Shown piece after piece: positions 9,345 through 16,451 of a stretch of DNA of 64,000 nt. The notes beneath the pieces were generated by a model that did no database searches, was not told where the DNA came from, and saw nothing but the letters and a program-made list of their open reading frames with translations. The stretch comes from Mycolicibacterium austroafricanum (lineage in GTDB: Bacteria > Actinomycetota > Actinomycetes > Mycobacteriales > Mycobacteriaceae): assembly GCF_000612725.1 (NCBI RefSeq), contig NZ_HG964450.1:276327-340326 (forward strand), read 5' to 3'. Each line of letters opens with the position of its first letter. The stretch's first letter is position 1. The translations under genes and the position numbers were made by a program.

Positions 9345-10715
9345 TCAGCAGTGGTGGAGCAACTCGGTCAGCTCGCCGTCGAAGCGGTCGGCCAGATCCC
9401 ACAGGTCGTCGACCAGCTGCGGGCACGACAGAATACCCACATTAAGGGTGTCGCCCAGCGACATCACTGTGATGTTGAGCCCCGACCCGTGAAAGATCGG
9501 GCCCAGCGGATACAGCGCAGTGATCGCGGCGCCGCCGCTGTACAACGTGGTCGTCGGCCCGGCCACGTTGGAGATCACGCAGTTGTGGATCGCCGTGTGG
9601 GTCAGCGGGGTGTGCGACAGAACGCTCAGCAGCGTCTCGAACGCGCCGCGGGACAGCGACTGCGCCAGGTCCACCAGCAGCGTCGGGCCCAGCGATGCGC
9701 TGTGTTCCTTTGCCCGCGTGTCTGATTCGGCGATCGCGCGCAGCCGCTGCACCGGATCCTCGACGTCGGTGTGCAGGTTGCAGAACATCCCCGACAGCTG
9801 GTTGCGGCCCGGCCGGTCGGAGATGTCGTGCACCGACGCGGGCACCACCGCGATCAGCGGCTTGTCCGGCAGCTCGTCCCGGTCGGCCAGGAATCCGCGT
9901 AGGGCGCCTGCGCACAGCGCCATCACCACGTCGTTGACCTTGACGGCGAACCGGTCCTTCACCTTCTTCACGTCGTTGAGATCCAGCTGTACGAGGGCGA
10001 GACAGCGCTCCGACGTCAGCTGCGCATTGAACCGGGTCGCCGGCGCGGAGAACGGCGCCGCCATGGTCTTACCGGTCAGCGCCCGGGTCACGGTCTTGGC
10101 GATCACCGCCGTCGTCTCGGGGATCACCCTGGTCAGCTGCCACGGCAGCGTGACGAACCGCCACAGGCCGTCGGCGGCGATCCTCAGCCGCGTCGCGTCA
10201 CCGGGGCCCTCGACCGGTTCCGGGGGCGGGGCGTCGGGCACCTCGTCGCACAGCTGGTGGAGCAGGTGGGCCGCCGACACGCCGTCGACCGCCGCGTGGT
10301 GCACCTTGATCATCAACGCCAGGGTGTCGGCTTTCGCGCATCCCTCGATGACCCACATCTCCCACAGCGGTTTGGTGCGGTCCAGCAGGGTCGAGGCGAT
10401 GTGACCGCAGACCTCGGCGAGTTCCTCGCGCCCTCCCGGCGCGGGCAACGCGATCCGGTTCAGGTGTCGCGCCAGGTCAAAGTCCTTGTCCTCCACCCAC
10501 ACCGGATGATCGAGGTTCAGCTGACTGTCGGCGAGTTTGGCGCGGAACTCCGGCAGCGCCGGGATCCGCTTGGCCAGCTCGTCGCGGAACCGTTCGAAGC
10601 TGTAGCCGCCCGGAACCGTCGACGTGTCCAGTTCGACGACGGAGCACACATGAAGTGGCACCGTGGCCGACTCGCTGTACAGAAGACCCGCGTCGAGCCC
10701 GCTCAGCCTTTCCAT
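9345..10715 (-). CDS. WS/DGAT-type O-acyltransferase (wax ester / triacylglycerol synthase)
   Basis: A 456-residue member of the wax ester synthase/acyl-CoA:diacylglycerol acyltransferase family, of ordinary length. The active-site HHxxxDG motif is present as HHAAVDG (H139, H140, D144, G145). The family-typical start MERLSGLDAGLLYSES and a later NVAGP are also there. Such enzymes make storage triacylglycerol or wax esters at the membrane or lipid droplets. Mycobacteria have many paralogues, so substrate choice cannot be assigned. The ATG lies six bases after a TATCGT -10 element, so the message may be leaderless. It stands alone. Confidence 0.93.
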   Translation of the reverse strand: MERLSGLDAGLLYSESATVPLHVCSVVELDTSTVPGGYSFERFRDELAKRIPALPEFRAKLADSQLNLDHPVWVEDKDFDLARHLNRIALPAPGGREELAEVCGHIASTLLDRTKPLWEMWVIEGCAKADTLALMIKVHHAAVDGVSAAHLLHQLCDEVPDAPPPEPVEGPGDATRLRIAADGLWRFVTLPWQLTRVIPETTAVIAKTVTRALTGKTMAAPFSAPATRFNAQLTSERCLALVQLDLNDVKKVKDRFAVKVNDVVMALCAGALRGFLADRDELPDKPLIAVVPASVHDISDRPGRNQLSGMFCNLHTDVEDPVQRLRAIAESDTRAKEHSASLGPTLLVDLAQSLSRGAFETLLSVLSHTPLTHTAIHNCVISNVAGPTTTLYSGGAAITALYPLGPIFHGSGLNITVMSLGDTLNVGILSCPQLVDDLWDLADRFDGELTELLHHC

Positions 10716-10721
10716 CCCGGG

Positions 10722-10749
10722 ACGATACCCCCACTGTGATCTGGATCAA
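10722..10749 (-). promoter_or_regulatory. Leaderless promoter of the WS/DGAT gene
   Basis: On the minus strand TTGATC (10744-10749), a 16-base spacer and TATCGT (10722-10727) precede the ATG at 10715 by six bases. This spacing is typical of mycobacterial leaderless transcripts, and no Shine-Dalgarno sequence is present. Confidence 0.5.
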
Positions 10750-10835
10750 ACCGTCGGCTGGTCCGACCCCGACCCCGACATCGCCTCCAGTGCGCAAAAG
10801 CGCGAGAATGCCGCGCTGGACGCAGTCTCGGCGTA

Positions 10836-11612
10836 TCAGGTGGAGAGGTCGAACTTCCCCTCGGCTAGCCGTTTCGGTGCCCGGCCGTCGACCAGTTCTT
10901 CGCGGTCCTCAGGATGCTTCCAGTAGTGGCGCACCAGCCAGTAAAGCCCTGCGCCCCCGGGCACGTAGATGTCAGCCATGCCGATGATTTCTTCACTACC
11001 GTCCCGCAGTCGGAGCACGACCGCTCGAGGCGCCCGTCGAGATTCAGCGTGAGCGGCAACGTCGACGACGTCGTCCCACTCGAGGGCTCTCTCTGAGCGG
11101 ACGTCGACGTTCTCGATCATCGCCGGTGTCAGCTTGACGTGACCTATTCCGCCCCGACGCCACGCAAGAAGCAACCCGTACATGACGGTGCACAGTGCGA
11201 CTGCCGCGGCTCCGGCCCACACCGTCTGCAAGGCGCGCGTCTGCGCGAACTCGATCGCGCCCAATGGCGCCGCGACAACGAAGACCAGCAGACTCGGTAT
11301 CGCCGCTACCGAGCCGGCGAGAATCAGAGCGGTAGTACGCCGGTCCGGCCACACAGTGAATCCGGTTGCGTCGCTAACTGTTCGCGATGTCGTTCGCCCT
11401 AGCATTATCAGCAGGACCGCAGACGCGAACAGGATCAGGAAGGCGGAAAACCCGATGGTGACCGCCAACGTCAGATAACCTCCGCGCGTTGAGGCCGCCG
11501 CACCCAGGCCGAGGTAGGCAAGCGCGACACCAATACACGCGACAATCGCCGCCGCTGCGAATCTGCTACTGCGCCGCCACTCGTCTGGGTCGGGCAGATC
11601 TAGTACGGACAT
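10836..11612 (-). CDS. Four-TM membrane protein with cytoplasmic tail, partner of the WXG-like gene
   Basis: A 258-residue protein with four hydrophobic helices in two pairs (about 20-40, 48-72, 92-115, 125-150). A soluble C-terminal region of about 100 residues follows; its short strands (HVKLTPAMIENVDV, VVLRLRDGSEEIIG) suggest a PH-like fold. The start overlaps the end of the upstream WXG-like gene by 13 bases, so the two are co-translated. I do not recognise a named family. The pairing of a secreted-type WXG protein with a small membrane protein resembles effector/immunity or effector/chaperone pairs, but that is inference. Confidence 0.75.
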   Translation of the reverse strand: MSVLDLPDPDEWRRSSRFAAAAIVACIGVALAYLGLGAAASTRGGYLTLAVTIGFSAFLILFASAVLLIMLGRTTSRTVSDATGFTVWPDRRTTALILAGSVAAIPSLLVFVVAAPLGAIEFAQTRALQTVWAGAAAVALCTVMYGLLLAWRRGGIGHVKLTPAMIENVDVRSERALEWDDVVDVAAHAESRRAPRAVVLRLRDGSEEIIGMADIYVPGGAGLYWLVRHYWKHPEDREELVDGRAPKRLAEGKFDLST

Positions 11613-12226
11613 ACGACATCACCGACGAACTTGCCCAGTTCGGCACCCCCGACGGCGCCAAATCCACCAAGGATCACCGCTCCGAGGGGAACCGTCAGCG
11701 GTGCGACGGGGCCGCCGAACGCACCGATGATCTCACCCTGCTCCTGCAGCGCGAACTCCTGCAGCACCGCCATTTCCTCTGCCGACGCCAGCACCGGGTC
11801 GATGAGCACCACCCACTGGTCGGTCACGTTAAGCGGTCCGGCCTCGACCTGATCGGCCTTGCTCAACAGGGCCGCCCGCGCGCATCCGATCGTGCCGGCG
11901 CCGCTCGTGAGTGCCGCCGCCACCGCGGTGGTGTAGGCGCTGAATTGCTGCGCCCTGGCGTCGGCACGCCCGAACATCCCGGTCGCCGCGTCGTGTGCGG
12001 CTCCCGACCATCCGCGGGTTTCCGGGAGCCGATTGACCGCATCGTCGATCCCCGACACCGCGGAACCGACCGAACTTCCGCTGGATTCGACGGCTGCGCC
12101 ACTCGCACTCAACGCGTCCGGGTTCCAGCTCTGCAGCGTTGAACGGGAGGGGAGCACAGCGATTGATTCTTCCTCAGCTATCAAGCCCTCCAGTGCACCA
12201 ATTGCGGCGGGCACGTCCTTGGACAT
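11600..12226 (-). CDS. WXG100-like protein with C-terminal glycine-rich hydrophobic segment
   Basis: A 208-residue protein beginning MSKDVPAAIG. A helical N-terminal half with WSG at residues 73-75 (RGWSGAAHDAA) followed by a second Ala-rich helix is typical of ESX/WXG100-type hairpins. The C-terminal 40 residues are hydrophobic and Gly-spaced (GAVILGGFGAVGGAELGKF), like a glycine zipper, and end in VVCPY. No signal peptide is seen, which suits type VII secretion. A longer frame runs upstream through a palindrome and two tandem repeats, but that part is low-complexity translation, so ATG at 12226 is preferred. There is no ribosome site. It overlaps the membrane-protein gene downstream. Confidence 0.7.
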   Translation of the reverse strand: MSKDVPAAIGALEGLIAEEESIAVLPSRSTLQSWNPDALSASGAAVESSGSSVGSAVSGIDDAVNRLPETRGWSGAAHDAATGMFGRADARAQQFSAYTTAVAAALTSGAGTIGCARAALLSKADQVEAGPLNVTDQWVVLIDPVLASAEEMAVLQEFALQEQGEIIGAFGGPVAPLTVPLGAVILGGFGAVGGAELGKFVGDVVCPY

Positions 12227-12285
12227 CGAGATTGCGTGCAGGGTCGTGACCTGCACGCAGCGCACGACCGTCAGCGCAATCTCGG
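12227..12285. repeat. Imperfect palindrome, copy 3, abutting a start codon
   Basis: Left arm CGAGATTGCG then TGCAGGGTCGTG (12227-12248), right arm CGCACGACC then GTCAGCGCAATCTCGG (12261-12285). Unlike the other copies it lies between divergent genes, and its left end touches the ATG of the WXG-like gene. In the mRNA the start codon would sit right at the base of the hairpin. Confidence 0.6.
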
Positions 12286-12357
12286 CGACCAAGCCGGTCC
12301 CTGGCACGCCCCGCCGTCTCTCGGCGACCAAGCCGGTCCCTGGCACGCCCCGCCGCC
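12281..12357. repeat. Two direct copies of a 39-bp unit next to the palindrome
   Basis: The stretch starting CTCGGCGACCAAGCCGGTCC at 12281 is repeated from 12320 with period 39, each copy ending CACGCCCCGCCG. The unit begins inside the right arm of the adjacent palindrome. It ends about 20 bases before the XRE regulator start, so it forms most of that gene's upstream region. Confidence 0.8.
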
Positions 12358-12375
12358 TGAGGGAAGACTGAACCG

Positions 12376-13245
12376 ATGGACCAGCGACAGTTGGCCGACT
12401 TCCTGCGCACCCGGCGCGAAGCGCTGACCCCCGCGGACGTCGGCTTACCCACCGGCCGGCGCCGCCGCACCGCCGGCCTCCGTCGCGAGGAGGTCGCCGC
12501 GCTGGCGATGATCTCGACGGATTACTACAGCCGGATGGAACAGCAGCGCGGTCCGCAGCCGTCGGTGGATGTGCTCGCCTCGCTGGCGCGTGCGCTGCAA
12601 CTGACGCTGGACGAACGCGACCACCTGTTCCGGCTCGCCGGCCACAACGCACCCGCCCGAACCCCCGCCGGCGAGCAGGTCAGCACCGCCATGCTGCGCA
12701 TCCTCGACCGGCTCAGCGACACCCCGGCACAGGTGATGTCGGCGCTCGGCGAGACGCTGGTCCAAACCCCGGCCGCCAGGGCCCTACTCGGCGACGAGAC
12801 CACCTATCGGGGGTTGGCCCGCAGCGTGGTGTACCGCTGGTTCACCGACCCGACGTCGCGCACGGTGTACCCGGCGGAGGACCACGCCGCGATCGGACGC
12901 AACTACGTCGCCGCCGCCCGGATGGGCTACACCCGGGACGGGGCCGGGTCGCGGGCGGCCGAAATCGTCGACGACCTGCTGAGCCGCAGCGACGAGTTCG
13001 CCGAACTGTGGAAGCAGCATCTGGTCGGAACGGCACACGAACTCGACAAACGCCTGGTGCACCCGGCTCTCGGGGTGCTCGAACTGCAGTGCCAGATCCT
13101 GCACGACCCCGCTCAGCTGCACACACTGCTGGTCTTCACCGCCGCACCGGGAACTCCCAGCCACGCCAAGCTCGCCGCGCTGGGCGCCGACCCGCAGTCC
13201 TATCGGCGCGGACGCTCCATCAACGGATCGACAGTCCCTGAATAA
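12376..13245 (+). CDS. XRE-family transcriptional regulator (MmyB-type ligand domain)
   Basis: A 289-residue regulator. The N-terminal helix-turn-helix starts [16 protein letters not shown] and continues with [23 protein letters not shown], a very common actinobacterial signature. After about residue 100 comes the MmyB-like PAS-type domain that binds a fatty-acid-like or other small ligand in relatives. GAGGGAAG lies nine bases before the ATG. An SDR oxidoreductase starts 20 bases after its stop; this pairing is common, so the regulator probably controls the SDR gene. Confidence 0.92.
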   Translation: MDQRQLADFLRTRREALTPADVGLPTGRRRRTAGLRREEVAALAMISTDYYSRMEQQRGPQPSVDVLASLARALQLTLDERDHLFRLAGHNAPARTPAGEQVSTAMLRILDRLSDTPAQVMSALGETLVQTPAARALLGDETTYRGLARSVVYRWFTDPTSRTVYPAEDHAAIGRNYVAAARMGYTRDGAGSRAAEIVDDLLSRSDEFAELWKQHLVGTAHELDKRLVHPALGVLELQCQILHDPAQLHTLLVFTAAPGTPSHAKLAALGADPQSYRRGRSINGSTVPE

Positions 13246-13265
13246 CGCGCCAAGGTTTCGCCACA

Positions 13266-14228
13266 GTGGACCACATGACACGCAAAGCCACGGTGGACGT
13301 TCCCGACCTGCACGGCAAGCTGGCCGTCATCACCGGCGGCAGCGACGGGATCGGCTTCGGGCTGGCCGGTCGGCTGGCCGCCGCAGGCGCCGAGGTGATC
13401 CTTCCGGTGCGCAATGCCGACAAAGGCAGGCGCGCAGCCGACGCGATCCGCACCACCACACCCGACGCCCGGATCAGCACCCGCCCGATGGACCTGTCGT
13501 CGCTGCAGTCGGTCGCCGACCTCGCCGACGAGCTGCTCCGCGAGGGCAGGCCCATCCACCTGCTGATCAACAACGCCGGTGTGATGAACCCGCCCAGTCG
13601 GCAGACCACCGTCGACGGCTTCGAACTGCAATGGGGCACCAATCATCTCGGACATTTCGCATTGACTGCGCGGCTGCTTCCGCTGCTGACCGCCGGCGCT
13701 GCGCGGGTGACGACGCAGTCGAGCATCTCGGCGGCACGCCACGCGATCAACTGGGACGACCTGAACTTCGAGAAGTCGTACGCGGTAGGCAAGGCCTACA
13801 GCCAGTCCAAGATCGCGAACCTGATGTTCGGCCTGGAGCTGGACCGCCGCAGCAGGCATGCCGGCTGGGGCATCACCAGCAACGTCGCGCACCCCGGCGT
13901 GACCGCCACCAATCTGCTTGCGGCCCAACCGCATATGGGCCGAGACGGCGACACGCTCAGCGTCCGGCTGATCCGGCGTCTCGCCGGGCTGGGCATCCTC
14001 ACCCAGACCGTCGACCAGGGCCTGCTTCCCGCCCTGTATGCCGCCACCCACCCCGATGCCGAAGGCGGTAAGTTCTACGGGCCCAGCGGGTTCCAGCATC
14101 TGAGCGGCGCTCCCGCCGAGCAGCAGGTGTATGGGCCGGCGCGCGATGACGCCGACGCCGCGCGACTCTGGAGGGTGTCCGAGCAGCTCGCCGGGGTGCA
14201 GTTCGCGCTACCGCGAGCCGGCGCCTGA
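13266..14228 (+). CDS. Short-chain dehydrogenase/reductase
   Basis: A 320-residue SDR of the retinol-dehydrogenase/WW-domain-oxidoreductase-like type. It has the Rossmann motif GGSDGIG (about 24-30), NNAGVMNP (about 105-112) and catalytic YSQSK (Y178, K182) with an upstream QSSIS serine. The insert [11 protein letters not shown] is typical of this subgroup. The GTG at 13266 has AAGG ten bases upstream; ATG at 13275 is an alternative that removes three residues. It is co-directional with and 20 bases from the XRE regulator. Substrate unknown. A palindrome begins ten bases after the stop. Confidence 0.9.
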   Translation: MDHMTRKATVDVPDLHGKLAVITGGSDGIGFGLAGRLAAAGAEVILPVRNADKGRRAADAIRTTTPDARISTRPMDLSSLQSVADLADELLREGRPIHLLINNAGVMNPPSRQTTVDGFELQWGTNHLGHFALTARLLPLLTAGAARVTTQSSISAARHAINWDDLNFEKSYAVGKAYSQSKIANLMFGLELDRRSRHAGWGITSNVAHPGVTATNLLAAQPHMGRDGDTLSVRLIRRLAGLGILTQTVDQGLLPALYAATHPDAEGGKFYGPSGFQHLSGAPAEQQVYGPARDDADAARLWRVSEQLAGVQFALPRAGA

Positions 14229-14238
14229 GTCCTTGGGC

Positions 14239-14300
14239 ACCGAGATTGCGTCCAGGGCTGTGAGGTGCGCGCAGCACACGACCGTCAGCGCAATCTCGGC
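14239..14300. terminator. Imperfect palindrome, copy 4, between convergent genes
   Basis: Left arm CCGAGATTGCG then TCCAGGGCTGTG (from 14239), right arm CACGACC then GTCAGCGCAATCTCGG (to 14299). It begins ten bases after the SDR stop and probably ends that transcript; the converging TetR gene ends 120 bases further on. A 9-bp tandem array grows out of its right arm. Confidence 0.6.
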
Positions 14301-14415
14301 GACTAAGGCGACCATGGCGACCAAGGCGACCAAGGCGGCCAAGGCGGCCAAGGCGACTAAGGCGACCAAGGCGACCCCGGCGACCAAGGCAATCTCGGCG
14401 ACTAAGGCGGCAAAG
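14299..14415. repeat. Array of thirteen 9-bp units, consensus GCGACCAAG
   Basis: Thirteen contiguous nonamers run from 14299 to 14415. Variants include GCGACTAAG, GCGACCATG, GCGGCCAAG and GCGACCCCG. Unit 11 is GCAATCTCG, a second copy of the palindrome's end, followed again by GCGACTAAG. So the array starts and ends with the same GCAATCTCG-GCGACTAAG pair. It fills the gap up to the TetR stop at 14422 and has no plausible frame of its own. Confidence 0.9.
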
Positions 14416-14421
14416 CACCCG

Positions 14422-15105
14422 CTAGCGGGACTGCGCGGAATCCCCGGCGCCCGCCGGCACCCAGTGGTGCATCGCCGACTCCAGCTCCGGCTGACTCAGC
14501 GCGCCTGCCGGAAGCTGTTCCAGGCCCTGCTGAGACCGCATGCCCTGCAACAGGATCGCCACGTAGCGCCGCCACAGATCCGCCGACACCTCGCCGGAGT
14601 ACTCGCTCACCGTGCCCGCCATCAGACCCAGCAGCGGCATGTCGGTCGCCGACACCTCGGGACGCAGATAGCCGTCCCGCTGGGCGCGCTCGACGAGCTT
14701 GGAGATACGCGGATGCAGCTCGGTGCGGGCGGCGTCCACCCGGCCCCCGCAGTACGCCCTGCTGAACACGACCTCGCGCAGGCCGCGGTCGGTCGCCGTC
14801 ATCTCGCACAACTGCCAGACGAACCAGGCGAACCCCTCCCAGGAATCCTCGGCGTCGAGCGCGGTCTCGGCGAGCACGACGAGCTGATCGATCCCGTCCC
14901 GGAAGATCGCCTCGAACAGCGCGTCCTTGGTGGGAAACCGCCGGTAGACGGTGCCCACACCGAGGTTGGCGTGGTGCGCCACCTCGTTCAGCGTGGCCTC
15001 CAGCCCGCGGGTGGCGCAGAGTTCGCGGGCGGCCTCGATGATCCGCCGCCGGTTGCGCTCGGCATCCTTGCGCAGGCCCGCCGCCTCCGGATCCCCAGCA
15101 CTCAT
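14422..15105 (-). CDS. TetR-family regulator, tandem paralogue 1
   Basis: A 227-residue TetR regulator. The DNA-binding domain spans about residues 15-65 (ERNRRRIIEAARELCATRG, VGTVYRRFPTKDALFEAIF) and is followed by a ligand domain with DSWEGFAWFV and TATDRGLREVV. It shares these and many other blocks with the next TetR gene, so the two arose by duplication. ATG at 15105 is preferred over an upstream in-frame start at 15180, because TACACT lies seven bases before it, as in leaderless mycobacterial genes. Its target is unknown; divergent mmpS-mmpL is the obvious nearby candidate for the pair. Confidence 0.9.
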   Translation of the reverse strand: MSAGDPEAAGLRKDAERNRRRIIEAARELCATRGLEATLNEVAHHANLGVGTVYRRFPTKDALFEAIFRDGIDQLVVLAETALDAEDSWEGFAWFVWQLCEMTATDRGLREVVFSRAYCGGRVDAARTELHPRISKLVERAQRDGYLRPEVSATDMPLLGLMAGTVSEYSGEVSADLWRRYVAILLQGMRSQQGLEQLPAGALSQPELESAMHHWVPAGAGDSAQSR

Positions 15106-15112
15106 GTCGCCG

Positions 15113-15118
15113 AGTGTA
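15113..15118 (-). promoter_or_regulatory. -10 element of TetR 1, leaderless spacing
   Basis: TACACT on the minus strand, seven bases before the ATG at 15105, with no ribosome site. It fits TANNNT placed to start the transcript at the A of ATG. Confidence 0.45.
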
Positions 15119-15161
15119 CGGACGGCGGCCGAGCGTACAGAAGCCCGCGCACGGGCGCGGG

Positions 15162-15815
15162 TCAGCCGGACGGGTCCCATCCGTGCATCGCCGCGTGCAT
15201 CTGCTCCTCACCGAGCGCGTCGACGCCGAGCGGCTTCTGATCCGGACGGCATCTCATTCCCTCGAGGAGAAGCTCGACGTATCGCCGCCAGAGTTCGGGA
15301 TCGACATCCCCGGCCCACTCCCCGACAGTGCCGGCCAGTAGTCCGATGACCGGCATGTCCGTGGATTCGACGTCCGGACGCAGGTATCCGTCACGCCGCG
15401 CCCGTTCCACCAGTTCCTTCATCAGCGGGGCCAGCCGCTCGCGGACGCGCTCCACACGGTTGCCGCCGTAGGCCTTGCTGTACACCATTTCGCGGAGCCC
15501 ACGGTCGGTTGCGGTGAGTAGACACTGGCGCTCGACGAACCACACGAACCCCTCCCACGAATCCTGGTGTCGCAGAGCAGCTTCCGCAAGACAGACCACC
15601 TCGTCGACACCGCTTTCGAAGATCGCCTCGACGAGCTCCTCCTTGGTGGCGAACCGGCGGTAGACCGTGCCAACGCCGACACCCGCGTGACGGGCCACAT
15701 CGTTGAGGCTGGCCTCCATGCCCTCGACGGCGAAGAGCTCGCGCGCAGCGGTGAGCACGCGCTGCCTGTTGCGCTCGGCGTCCTTGCGCAGACCACGGCA
15801 GGGTTTGTCAATCAC
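15162..15815 (-). CDS. TetR-family regulator, tandem paralogue 2, divergent from mmpS-mmpL
   Basis: A 217-residue TetR regulator with helix-turn-helix around ERNRQRVLTAARELFAVEG and VGTVYRRFATKEELVEAIF, and the same DSWEGF and TATDRGLRE blocks as paralogue 1. GTG at 15815 is chosen because TAAATT lies exactly seven bases upstream and TTGCGT 18 bases before that, a leaderless promoter. A TTG at 15845 would add ten residues. It faces mmpS-mmpL across a short shared promoter region, the usual layout for a local repressor of an MmpL efflux or export system. The inducer is unknown. Confidence 0.9.
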   Translation of the reverse strand: MIDKPCRGLRKDAERNRQRVLTAARELFAVEGMEASLNDVARHAGVGVGTVYRRFATKEELVEAIFESGVDEVVCLAEAALRHQDSWEGFVWFVERQCLLTATDRGLREMVYSKAYGGNRVERVRERLAPLMKELVERARRDGYLRPDVESTDMPVIGLLAGTVGEWAGDVDPELWRRYVELLLEGMRCRPDQKPLGVDALGEEQMHAAMHGWDPSG

Positions 15816-15822
15816 GAAGTCC

Positions 15823-15889
15823 AATTTAGTGATGTGCCTTACCAAAACGCAATAACCGGATTGACTCTATCCACTTGCGCGCCTAGATT
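15823..15889. promoter_or_regulatory. Back-to-back promoters of tetR 2 and mmpS with a candidate operator
   Basis: Minus strand: TTGCGT (15847-15852), 18-base spacer, TAAATT (15823-15828), start seven bases on. Plus strand: TTGACT (15861-15866), 17-base spacer, TAGATT (15884-15889), heading to mmpS. The near-palindrome CAATAACCGGATTG (15850-15863) overlaps both -35 elements. A repressor bound there would shut both genes. Promoter elements are read directly; the operator role is inferred. Confidence 0.55.
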
Positions 15890-15903
15890 GCCTAACAGAT
15901 CGC

Positions 15904-16029
15904 ATGCCGGCTGGTGGCCTGCGGAGTCCCTCGTCGAAAGGCACGACTTTGCCTGCAGCTTTCGCGCGCACAAAACTCCCCCGAAAGTCGTTGCACAGCA
16001 GTGCCGATCACGCGCGGTGCGCGTGGTGA
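15904..16029 (+). CDS. Possible 41-aa leader ORF coupled to mmpS
   Basis: ATG at 15904 lies 14 bases after the mmpS -10 element and opens a 41-codon frame (MPAGGLRSPS..., ending CAW). Its TGA overlaps the mmpS GTG as GTGA. The peptide is basic, has one Cys and no hydrophobic segment. Coupling to mmpS would explain the lack of a ribosome site there. Composition is not distinctive, so chance is possible. Confidence 0.35.
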   Translation: MPAGGLRSPSSKGTTLPAAFARTKLPRKSLHSSADHARCAW

Positions 16030-16451
16030 TCACTGTCGTCAAGCGGGTCTGGCTACCCGTGCTGGTGATCGCCGCGGTGGCGGTCGGCGCCGTGACGGTG
16101 GCGAATCTGCGGTCGGTGTTCGGCTCCGACAAGGCCATCGTCACGCCGGTGGACGCCGACACCGCCGAGAACTTCAACCCCAAGGTCGTCACCTACGAGA
16201 TCTTCGGCTCCGGTTCCACCGCGACCATCAACTACGCCGACCTGGACGGGAAACCGCAGCGCACGGGCGAGGTGAGTCTGCCCTGGTCACTGACCTTGGA
16301 GACGACGTTGCCGTCCGTGATGCCCAACATCATGGCCCAGGGCGACGGTCAATCCATCACCTGCCGAGTCACCGTCGATGACGAGGTGAAAGACGAGAGG
16401 ACGGCCGAGGGCTTGAACGCCGCCACCTACTGCCTGGTGAAGGCAGCATGA
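16026..16451 (+). CDS. mmpS: MmpS-family membrane accessory protein
   Basis: A 141-residue MmpS protein, matching the usual length of about 140. A single N-terminal transmembrane helix (about 9-27, [19 protein letters not shown]) anchors a periplasmic beta domain with the family blocks [37 protein letters not shown] and [16 protein letters not shown]. Starting at GTG 16026 gives MITVVKRVW, which aligns with the MIGTLKRAW start of MmpS5; GTGs at 16017 and 16023 are alternatives. MmpS proteins assist MmpL in lipid, siderophore or drug export. Its stop overlaps the mmpL start as ATGA. Confidence 0.93.
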   Translation: MITVVKRVWLPVLVIAAVAVGAVTVANLRSVFGSDKAIVTPVDADTAENFNPKVVTYEIFGSGSTATINYADLDGKPQRTGEVSLPWSLTLETTLPSVMPNIMAQGDGQSITCRVTVDDEVKDERTAEGLNAATYCLVKAA

